This document shows positions 1 through 5,712 of a stretch of DNA of 9,494 nt, piece by piece; position 1 is the stretch's first letter, and each line of letters begins with the position of its first letter. The stretch covers positions 1-9,494 of the forward strand of contig CACVAU010000009.1 of NCBI GenBank assembly GCA_902727915.1. Direction: 5' to 3'. Made by a program: the position numbers and the translations under genes. Origin of the DNA: an uncultured Sulfurovum sp. (GTDB lineage Bacteria > Campylobacterota > Campylobacteria > Campylobacterales > Sulfurovaceae). The notes beneath the pieces are model-generated. The model made no database searches. It was not told the DNA's origin and saw only the letters and a program-made list of their open reading frames with translations.

Positions 1-200
1 ACAAAAACCAATACCCCACTATTGCTCATATGTGGGAAAAACGATTCTCAGACATCTTTAATTACACTATTTATTTGGCAAAAGAAATGTACCCTAAAGC
101 AGAAGGCAAACAAAAAGAAGAGGTACTCGAAAAAATCGCTGAACTCTCTTCTCTACCTTATGTTATTCAACGATCTAAGGGAAAAGCACTTGCAGACTGA
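1..200 (+). CDS. 3' end of an unidentified upstream gene (partial)
   Basis: Reading from base 3, a frame stays open for 65 codons and ends at TGA 198-200. The visible tail reads like a real soluble protein C-terminus: mixed hydrophobic and charged, with segments such as AHMWEKRF and KEEVLEKIAELSSLPYVI. It continues off the left edge. Codon usage matches the downstream gene, and the frame carries more protein-like sequence than the overlapping +1 frame, which is rich in Lys/Ser and looks like a shadow. Its stop lies 8 nt inside the proposed start of the next gene, so the two are probably translationally coupled. DUF2201/VWA proteins are often encoded after a MoxR-type AAA+ ATPase; that this is such an ATPase is only an inference from position, because no Walker motif is in the visible part. 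Confidence 0.7.
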   Translation, partial: KNQYPTIAHMWEKRFSDIFNYTIYLAKEMYPKAEGKQKEEVLEKIAELSSLPYVIQRSKGKALAD

Positions 201-1788
201 TACCGATTATATTTATTCCATGGAAACCGTTGAATCCATCATCGCTGACACCGACGGATCTTGGAAAACGCTCTTTAAAGAGATGATTATCTCCATGATC
301 GCCACCAACAAAAACGACTTACTCTGGTATGCCAATTTTCTAAGTCGCTGTGAGTATGAATTTCATTTCAATGAATCCTTCGTCTCAGCCGTTTACTTTA
401 ATGGGAAAAACTTTGTGATTGTTGTCAACCCCTTAATATTGGGTCTCATTCATAAAGACCAAATAATTTCCATACTCAAACACAGTGCTGGACATATGAT
501 TAACCATCACTTTATCCGAAGCTCTAAAGATGAAACGGCTGACAAAGAAATTATTGAAACAGCCAAAGACATTGTCATTAATGGTAGTCGGGATGTTCCC
601 TACATTAAAGACCTCCCTAGCACAGGAGCGTATAAAGACTCATCACTTAAAGCACTTTTTTACCAAGTCTTAACCGAAAAGTATAAGATTGAAAGCTATG
701 AAACGGGTAGAGAGTTTGAATACTATGTCGAACTCATGGTAGCCAGTGAAACAGAAGAGGAAGATGCCGACGAAGAGAATGCTTCTTGTTCAAGTAGTTT
801 AGGCAATGACGCTTCCGATGAAGAAGAGACGCAAGTGGAGCCAGAGGCTTCAGACGATAGCGAGGAAAACAATGAATCTCCTCAAAACGCTGACGAAAAC
901 CATAGCGAAGATGAAACAACTATGGACTCCGAATCCAGCGATGAGAATGCCCAAGAGAGTAATGAGACCGACGGAACAAACAGCGAACCCGATTCCCTAC
1001 CTATCCGAACCCTAGAAGCCTTAAACAATGGTGAGTGCAACATCGACAGTCATGAGTTTGGCGAACAACTTCAAGAAACCGTAGGACTTGATGACAGTCT
1101 AGTAGAGTCCTTCATGAACAGCACCTTACAAGAGATGATAGAGGACTCAACAAGTTTTGCAAGAGGTTTTACCCCAAGCGAAGCCATGGAAGCCCTCAAC
1201 AGAATTGAAAAACGAAGGTCACACAAGGCGTGGCAAAAGATCTTTAACAAAAAGATGCGAAACTCCTTGACCAATTCCTTACGCTACAGAGAACCCAACA
1301 AGTCACGACAGCACCCTATTTATCACGATGATTTAGATTTGTATGGTTACAGTCCGGGGAAAAAACCCAAGCTTGGTGTGGTGCTTGATGTTTCAGGTTC
1401 AGTTGACGACAAACTACTAACAGCACTCATGTCTGAAGTCCAAGCCATCCAACGAAAGTACGCCATTAAAAATGTTACTTTAGTCCAAGTAGATGCTGAA
1501 ATAAAAACCGTCGATAAATTTGGCGTTCATGACAAGTTCATCGTAAGACAAGGCAATGGTGGAACGGTAATGGAGCCAGGCTTTAAGGCTCTCTTACAAC
1601 AGTCAAGTCGTAACATTCCCAACATCATCATTTGTGCTACTGACGGAGAGATAGAAGAGAGGTTTGAACAGATTAAACTGCCAAGTAAAGTGCAAGTCAT
1701 TTGGCTGGTGGCTCAAGAGGGTAAGTTAGTCTTCGATACCACGCAATACCCAAAACAACAGATGCATGTTATTGCGTTTTCGGGGTAG
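190..1788 (+). CDS. VWA-like protein with degenerate DUF2201-type metallopeptidase domain
   Basis: The product is about 532 aa. The N-terminal region (roughly residues 10-170) resembles the putative metallopeptidase domain DUF2201_N: a VVNP strand is followed by H98-SAG-H102 and H107, matching the HExxHxxxxH layout except that the Glu is Ser. Residues about 187-267 form a very acidic, Ser-rich, probably disordered linker. The C-terminus is a VWA-like domain with an apparently complete MIDAS: D400-V-S402-G-S404, T459 and D485 (ATDGE). Such proteins normally act with an AAA+ ATPase in chaperone or metal-insertion roles; the exact role here is unknown. Start choice: TTG at 190 has AAGGG 9 nt upstream and overlaps the previous stop. 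The ATG at 220 has no visible ribosome site but is a fair alternative. The open frame back to base 22 overlaps the upstream gene and is not believed to be coding. Confidence 0.85.
   Translation: MQTDTDYIYSMETVESIIADTDGSWKTLFKEMIISMIATNKNDLLWYANFLSRCEYEFHFNESFVSAVYFNGKNFVIVVNPLILGLIHKDQIISILKHSAGHMINHHFIRSSKDETADKEIIETAKDIVINGSRDVPYIKDLPSTGAYKDSSLKALFYQVLTEKYKIESYETGREFEYYVELMVASETEEEDADEENASCSSSLGNDASDEEETQVEPEASDDSEENNESPQNADENHSEDETTMDSESSDENAQESNETDGTNSEPDSLPIRTLEALNNGECNIDSHEFGEQLQETVGLDDSLVESFMNSTLQEMIEDSTSFARGFTPSEAMEALNRIEKRRSHKAWQKIFNKKMRNSLTNSLRYREPNKSRQHPIYHDDLDLYGYSPGKKPKLGVVLDVSGSVDDKLLTALMSEVQAIQRKYAIKNVTLVQVDAEIKTVDKFGVHDKFIVRQGNGGTVMEPGFKALLQQSSRNIPNIIICATDGEIEERFEQIKLPSKVQVIWLVAQEGKLVFDTTQYPKQQMHVIAFSG
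1741..1780 (+). terminator. possible intrinsic terminator inside the 3' end of the VWA gene
   Basis: ACGCAATA (1741-1748) and TATTGCGT (1770-1777) are perfect 8-bp inverted repeats with a 21-nt loop, and the second arm runs straight into TTTT. The element lies within the last 16 codons of the coding sequence. The loop is long and the T-run short, so termination strength is uncertain. Confidence 0.3.
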
Positions 1789-1789
1789 A

Positions 1790-1807
1790 AGGGTGATGCT
1801 ACACCCT
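1790..1807. terminator. short hairpin between convergent genes
   Basis: AGGGTG (1790-1795) pairs with CACCCT (1802-1807) around a 6-nt loop, just after the VWA stop and overlapping the TAG of the minus-strand toxin gene. The following plus-strand bases are only moderately T-rich (ATTCTATTTCT). It could serve as a weak terminator for the plus-strand gene at this convergent junction. Confidence 0.35.
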
Positions 1808-2264
1808 ATTCTATTTCTAAAAGCATCTTCTCTATTAAGTTTTTGTTAATTCTATACCCATGAAGCAAGGCATCTTTTAAAAATGTTTTGGCTTCTTCTT
1901 TAGAAATAAACCCTTTTTTAATGTTCAAATAGACAATTCCCAAAAGTCCAATAATCTCTAAGCCTTGTCGCATGGCTATTTTTCGACCTTTTTTTTCATC
2001 GATGATTAGTTTACTTTCCAATTCCAAGGCTAAAGCAATGGCTTCACTCTCTCCTAAGTCCAAAAGTGACTTCATGGTCTCTAGTATTTCAGAAGGTTTT
2101 GGTGCTTGTACCGATATAAACGAAGGTAACTCTACCGACTTTTTAACCGATATCTCATCATAAACCGAAGTTGGAATAATGATTTTAGGAAAAAGGTTAG
2201 AAAGCAGTTCCAAACGATTCAAATCAAAAAGAATAATCAGTGTTGTGCTGTCACTAACAATCAT
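1806..2264 (-). CDS. DUF3368 PIN-like toxin component
   Basis: The product is 152 aa and has the DUF3368 pattern, a PIN-like ribonuclease fold. MIVSDSTTLI carries the first acidic residue (D5), VYDEI the second (E37), LGESEAIALALE the third (E72/E74), and LIIDEKKGR the fourth (D89). The later GLLGIVYLNIKKGFI segment is also typical of the family. The expected activity is Mg-dependent RNA cleavage by a toxin, known for PIN proteins in general but not demonstrated here. The ATG (2262-2264) overlaps the TGA (2261-2263) of the preceding antitoxin-like gene, so the two form one translationally coupled operon. All putative acidic active-site residues are present and length is normal, so the toxin looks intact. 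Confidence 0.85.
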   Translation of the reverse strand: MIVSDSTTLIILFDLNRLELLSNLFPKIIIPTSVYDEISVKKSVELPSFISVQAPKPSEILETMKSLLDLGESEAIALALELESKLIIDEKKGRKIAMRQGLEIIGLLGIVYLNIKKGFISKEEAKTFLKDALLHGYRINKNLIEKMLLEIE

Positions 2265-2584
2265 AAAAAACCATCCATAAATTTCATGTCATCTTCAAAT
2301 TCATAATCAATGACATCCACACCCATAAGTGTGAGTAGTTTCATGGCTTCTTCATGACTTTTATCTAAGGCTTTAGCAAACTGTCCCAAACTAATATAAG
2401 ATTTTTTATAAGCGTCTACCATTAACGCCGTTTTCAATCCATCAGTCACAATGGCATCATCAAAAGAAAATGCCATCCCTATGGGTTTACTGCGTTTTGT
2501 TATCATCGTATATTCATCTGCTTCTAATGAACGTGTTAATATGGCTGGGTTGACCTGTAATTCTTTTATTCCTATGGTTTGCAT
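2261..2584 (-). CDS. Phd/UPF0175-like antitoxin
   Basis: The product is 107 aa. Residues 1-45 (MQTIGIKELQVNPAIL, then TMITKRSKPIGMAFSFDD) look like the DNA-binding Phd/YefM fold: an N-terminal helix-strand followed by the 'I T K R s k P i g' strand. Residues about 58-93 (AYKKSYISLGQFAKALDKS, then LMGVDVIDY) match the UPF0175 helix-turn-helix-like core found next to DUF3368 toxins. The C-terminus is acidic, as in many antitoxins that wrap their toxin. It is the first gene of the pair and probably represses its own promoter. The ATG at 2582-2584 has AAGGA upstream on the minus strand. Assignment as antitoxin rests on the family pairing and gene order. Confidence 0.8.
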   Translation of the reverse strand: MQTIGIKELQVNPAILTRSLEADEYTMITKRSKPIGMAFSFDDAIVTDGLKTALMVDAYKKSYISLGQFAKALDKSHEEAMKLLTLMGVDVIDYEFEDDMKFMDGFL

Positions 2585-2599
2585 GATATTCCTTTTTTA

Positions 2600-2622
2600 A
2601 AGTACTTACTTTTGGTAGTATA
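2600..2622 (-). promoter_or_regulatory. putative promoter and operator of the toxin-antitoxin pair
   Basis: On the minus strand TATACT (plus 2617-2622) is a good -10 box about 35 nt before the antitoxin ATG. Downstream of it lies the palindrome AAGTACTT (2600-2607), and TACT/AGTA (2607-2610 and 2617-2620) form a second short inverted repeat over the -10. The arrangement would suit autorepression by the Phd-like antitoxin. No convincing -35 box is visible. This is inference from short motifs. Confidence 0.35.
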
Positions 2623-2730
2623 TCATTATTATTTGAAGTAGAGAAATTATCCCTTAAAAAAGATAATAGCCTTAATCAACGACCGAAAAATTATTTCAAG
2701 ATTGAGTTTTCGGTGTAGAGAGTGTTTGGG

Positions 2731-2757
2731 TATAATACATTTTAATATAATAAAGGA
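2731..2757 (+). promoter_or_regulatory. promoter -10 and ribosome site of the nuclease cassette
   Basis: A perfect TATAAT (2731-2736), preceded by TTTGGG, is the only strong -10 before the cassette. No clear -35 box is seen, which is common in Campylobacterota. AAAGGA (2752-2757) follows and sits 6 nt before codon ATA at 2764. This spacing is what places the start of the next gene. Confidence 0.55.
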
Positions 2758-2763
2758 AACAAC

Positions 2764-4140
2764 ATAAATATTATTAGACCTCGCCTAACAGATTATCATG
2801 GTATTCACAAAAATCAAGCTGATTTAGATTTTGCAATACAATTTTTTGATGAAGATATACCTTTATATGTTGACCCTTTTTTGCTATGGAAATCTCCATC
2901 CCAACAAGATAATGCCTTACATACAACAATTACAAATTCTTTTAATTATTTAAATTATTTAATAAAAAAGGATAAAGAAGATGAGGCTTTATCTTTATTG
3001 ATTGATTTATCAGAATGTGATGAAGTTGGATTAGGTGTATCTAAAACAAGAAAAGGTACAAAAATAAGTAAAAAACAGGCTCAGAACATTTTGAACCTAT
3101 TTAAAGATATTCCAGAATATAGTCAGTTTGGATTTACACATTTTGAGATTATTCAATTATATATAACAGGTATTTCAAAAGATAGAATTAGTGATATCAC
3201 ATGTAACTATTTAAAATCTTTTTTAATTGATTATACTGTTGAGCAATGTGAATTAAATAATATACCCATAGAAGGAGTTATACTGAATTCTATATATGAT
3301 TACAAAACTAATAAGCTAGTAATGAATCAGAAAGTATATCTACCTGTGAATCCCAAAACAAAAGAACCATTAATTTTTACACCTAAAAGATGGTTACGAT
3401 TTAATACTTGGATTAACTATGAGGACTATTTCAAAAAGTATTGTCCTAGAGATGAAATTTTTAATCCAAATGAACCTGAAGAAAGAGTCAAAGTTTTAAA
3501 TTTTAATAGAGAAAACTATGGAGTTGTTGAAGGGTATATTGAATATAAAACTAAAACTTTAGAGAATTGTAAAAACGACCCTTTATTTAGTCAAATACCA
3601 GTTTTATCAGCAAGAAGAAAATTGAATCAAATATTAAAATTAAATACAGGAAAAGAAAATGGAGCCGATTTAAAATATGAAGAGTTATCTGCTTCTTTAT
3701 TGGCTTCATTATTTTATCCTCATCTTGATTTTGCTCAAACCCAAAGTAGAACAGAATCAGGACGGCATATTAGAGACCTTATATTTTACAACAATAGAGA
3801 TATAGATTTTTTAGATGAAATTTTTTCAGAATATAATAACAGGCAATTGGTTATTGAAATGAAAAATGTAAAAGAAATCAGTCGTGACCATATAAACCAA
3901 TTAAATAGATATATGCAAGATAATATTGGAAACTTTGGAGTATTTTTAACACGAAACCCTTTATCTAAAGCAATGTATGAAAATACTATAAACCTATGGT
4001 CTTCACAAAGAAAGTGTATCATTGCAATTACAGATGAAGACTTAAAACTAATGGTTGAGGTATATGAAAGTAAACAAAGAACACCAATTGAAGTATTAAA
4101 GAAAAAATATATAGAGTTTAGAAGAAGTTGTCCTTCTTAG
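2764..4140 (+). CDS. PD-(D/E)xK-like nuclease of unknown family, apparent ATA start
   Basis: From 2764 the product is 458 aa. The frame is open upstream of the first usual-type start (TTG 2881), and the extra 39 codons read as real protein (RPRLTDYHGIHKNQADLD, then FFDEDIPLYVDPFLLW). AAAGGA lies 6 nt before ATA 2764, so initiation is probably there, either at a non-canonical codon or at a mutated ATG. The C-terminal third resembles a restriction-endonuclease fold: E306/E307 in a helix (YEELSASLLASLF), D338 (GRHIRDLIFY), and E365-M-K367 (LVIEMKNVKE), followed by a helix with HINQLNRYM and a strand GVFLT. These fit the PD-(D/E)xK pattern. The N-terminal 290 residues match no domain I recognise and could be the sensing part. 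It leads an AT-rich operon with two small genes. A DNA-cleaving defence effector is the leading inference. Confidence 0.75.
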   Translation: MNIIRPRLTDYHGIHKNQADLDFAIQFFDEDIPLYVDPFLLWKSPSQQDNALHTTITNSFNYLNYLIKKDKEDEALSLLIDLSECDEVGLGVSKTRKGTKISKKQAQNILNLFKDIPEYSQFGFTHFEIIQLYITGISKDRISDITCNYLKSFLIDYTVEQCELNNIPIEGVILNSIYDYKTNKLVMNQKVYLPVNPKTKEPLIFTPKRWLRFNTWINYEDYFKKYCPRDEIFNPNEPEERVKVLNFNRENYGVVEGYIEYKTKTLENCKNDPLFSQIPVLSARRKLNQILKLNTGKENGADLKYEELSASLLASLFYPHLDFAQTQSRTESGRHIRDLIFYNNRDIDFLDEIFSEYNNRQLVIEMKNVKEISRDHINQLNRYMQDNIGNFGVFLTRNPLSKAMYENTINLWSSQRKCIIAITDEDLKLMVEVYESKQRTPIEVLKKKYIEFRRSCPS

Positions 4141-4161
4141 AAAATAGTAAATGGAGAAAAA

Positions 4162-4536
4162 ATGACAAAAGACAATATTGATATATTTGAAAAGCTTTCA
4201 GGTCAATTAATTAGTGTATATGAAGAGATTTCATTATTATCAAAGAAAAGTCCTAATGACGCAGTAAATAAATTTAAGTTAAAGTTTATTAATAAACTTA
4301 TTCTAGAAAGTAATAAATATTTATCTAGTAAATATAAACCTTTTGATGACTTTGATTCTTTTGAAGAAGATGATATCCCAAAGAATGGTGATGTTGTATT
4401 TATTTTATCTCAATATATACAATGTTTCGAAAAATTTAGATCAGACAATGTTAGTCAACGTCATGGATATTGGTATTGGGATACCGATGATGAACTGAAA
4501 ATACAAACAGTAAAACCAAAAAGATTAAAGGATTAA
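4162..4536 (+). CDS. small hypothetical protein, cassette paralogue 1
   Basis: The product is 124 aa, predicted mostly alpha-helical and cytoplasmic, with no signal peptide or membrane segment. I do not recognise the family. It shares two blocks with the next protein: LSKKSPNDAVNKFK...INKL (residues 26-46) and EDDIP....DVVFILSQYI (69-86), then an aromatic tail (RHGYWYWD). The two genes therefore arose by duplication. ATG 4162 follows GGAG by 5 nt and begins 21 nt after the nuclease stop, so it is the second gene of the operon. The acidic EEDDIP stretch and helical content would suit a protein-protein adaptor or an inhibitor of the nuclease, but nothing in the sequence proves a role. Confidence 0.75.
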   Translation: MTKDNIDIFEKLSGQLISVYEEISLLSKKSPNDAVNKFKLKFINKLILESNKYLSSKYKPFDDFDSFEEDDIPKNGDVVFILSQYIQCFEKFRSDNVSQRHGYWYWDTDDELKIQTVKPKRLKD

Positions 4537-4538
4537 AC

Positions 4539-4883
4539 TTGAAAGAATTATATTATACTACAGAGGAAAAAGCACACATTCATGATACTACAATGCCACT
4601 TTTAGAAGCTATGTATTCTGAATTTAAGGAGCTATCTAAAAAGAAACCTGACTCTGCTGTAAGCAAAAGTAAAATAAAAATAACAAATAGATTACTTGAA
4701 AAAATTAGAATAGTTTTGGAAAATTCTAGTTCAATCGAATTTTTAGATTTACTTGATGAAGATGATATACCACAAGCAAGTGATGTCACATTAATTTTAT
4801 CACAATATGTTGCATCTATGCAATCATTTTATAAAAGACATTATGGGTACTATAATCATAAAAATCAATGGCTTATTAAATAG
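4539..4883 (+). CDS. small hypothetical protein, cassette paralogue 2
   Basis: The product is 114 aa, helical and soluble, with no recognised family. It is a diverged duplicate of the preceding protein: LSKKKPDSAVSKSKIKITNR (residues 32-51) and DEDDIP..SDVTLILSQYV (73-91) align to it, and the tail RHYGYYNHKN replaces RHGYWYWD. The start is TTG 4539, two bases after the previous stop, with AAGG (4528-4531) 7 nt upstream; no ATG lies in a better place. The tight spacing implies co-translation and perhaps a heteromeric complex. It is the last gene of the cassette, and no strong terminator follows. Confidence 0.72.
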   Translation: MKELYYTTEEKAHIHDTTMPLLEAMYSEFKELSKKKPDSAVSKSKIKITNRLLEKIRIVLENSSSIEFLDLLDEDDIPQASDVTLILSQYVASMQSFYKRHYGYYNHKNQWLIK

Positions 4884-4918
4884 AAAGTACCAATTTTAAT
4901 TTAGAACTACCCAATTCT

Positions 4919-5098
4919 TTAAAAAAAGCAATCACCTTTTTTAATTAAGTTATCGGAGAAGTATTCACGAATGGTTTTAAAGTCATTTTGTAAGGTTTTA
5001 ACATCCACATCATAAAGCAGTGCCAGTTCTTTCACACAGACTTTATGAGACTTTGACAATCGCTCTAAAATAGAAAAAAGACGAATGTTTTTAGTCAT
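4919..5098 (-). pseudogene. N-terminal HTH remnant of a WYL-type regulator
   Basis: A 59-codon minus-strand frame runs from ATG 5096-5098 to TAA 4919-4921. It encodes a helix-turn-helix like that at the start of WYL-domain regulators: RLFSILERLSKSHKVCVKEL, then YDVDVKTLQNDFKTIREYF and LIKKGDCFF. In the family this is followed by a linker and a WYL ligand-binding domain of some 200 residues, absent here. The frame ends at a run of seven T. One extra T would add only about nine codons (LKNWVVLN) before another stop, so the gene is truncated either way. No AAGGA-like ribosome site precedes the ATG. It is most likely the leftover of a regulator cut when the neighbouring AT-rich cassette arrived, though a working HTH-only protein cannot be excluded. 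Confidence 0.6.
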
Positions 5099-5116
5099 AA
5101 AATAGTATTACTACCC

Positions 5117-5653
5117 CTACCTCACACGCCAAATTTTAGAGAAATCAAAATCAATTTTACATTTATCTAAATCAAACTTATACATCTCATCAGAAAAGTC
5201 TCCTGCTTTTATATAACGACCCTCTTTTAGATGATAAACCTTTGCAACCTGCTTATCAGGGTATACAATAACGTAAAATTCAACACCCTCTTGTTGGTAA
5301 AGTTCAAACTTTAATGTCTCATCCCGTTTAACCGTAGACTTAGAAGCGATTTCAAAAATAAGTTCAGGTTTTTTGGTAATTTTTTCATCAGGCTCATAAC
5401 AAATCACCAATGTGTCTGGTTTAACAACTGTGTCACTACTTACTTCCCAATCAATCTCAAACAGAGCTTGGCAATCTGGACAATCATCAAAAGCTTTATT
5501 AAGTTCTAAAAATATTTTACCATTAATATTTTGATGTGTAACCATAGGAGAAGGAGCCATAGCATAAGGAGAACCATAGATAAGCTCCCACTCTCCTTCC
5601 CAATGTTGATAATCTTCAATAGTATAAAGTTCAATATATTTTTCTGCTAACAT
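5117..5653 (-). CDS. Uma2 family (DUF820) endonuclease-fold protein
   Basis: The product is 178 aa, the usual length for the Uma2/DUF820 family, which adopts a PD-(D/E)xK restriction-endonuclease-like fold. Visible signatures are WELIYGSPYAMAPSP near the N-terminus (the family's 'l.dGe...m.pp' strand), KPDTLVI with the putative catalytic Asp, and ELIFEIASKSTVKRDETLKF containing the Glu, the 'S.sT' motif and the distal Lys. GVEFYVIVYP follows. Physiological substrate and role are generally unknown for the family. Start choice: ATG 5651-5653 has AAAGGA about 9 nt upstream, whereas the longer frame from 5710 has none, would add a region without family similarity, and would abut the previous gene. 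It is probably transcribed with, or just after, the FMN-protein gene. Confidence 0.85.
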   Translation of the reverse strand: MLAEKYIELYTIEDYQHWEGEWELIYGSPYAMAPSPMVTHQNINGKIFLELNKAFDDCPDCQALFEIDWEVSSDTVVKPDTLVICYEPDEKITKKPELIFEIASKSTVKRDETLKFELYQQEGVEFYVIVYPDKQVAKVYHLKEGRYIKAGDFSDEMYKFDLDKCKIDFDFSKIWRVR

Positions 5654-5712
5654 TTCGATTATCCTTTTTAATTTATTATAGCATTTTGAAACTAAAAATG
5701 ATTGCCACATCC

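Noticed and set aside
22..189. N-terminal extension of the VWA reading frame
   Set aside because: The frame overlaps the end of another gene whose own frame looks far more protein-like, and the extension is a Lys/Ser-rich string typical of an out-of-frame reading.
734..1274. Other-frame ORFs on both strands across the VWA gene
   Set aside because: They fall within the acidic linker and neighbouring coding region and carry no recognisable domain or ribosome site.
2585..2763. Small RNA or additional gene in the gap between the toxin-antitoxin pair and the nuclease gene
   Set aside because: The stretch is explained by two divergent promoters and ribosome sites; no hairpin with a T-run and no convincing coding frame is seen.
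4884..4918. Possible terminator after the nuclease cassette
   Set aside because: Only short TAGAA/TTCT pairing is present and the following plus-strand run is A, not T.
5654..5710. Upstream start for the Uma2 gene
   Set aside because: No ribosome site is visible, the added residues do not resemble the family, and ATG 5653 has a good AAAGGA.
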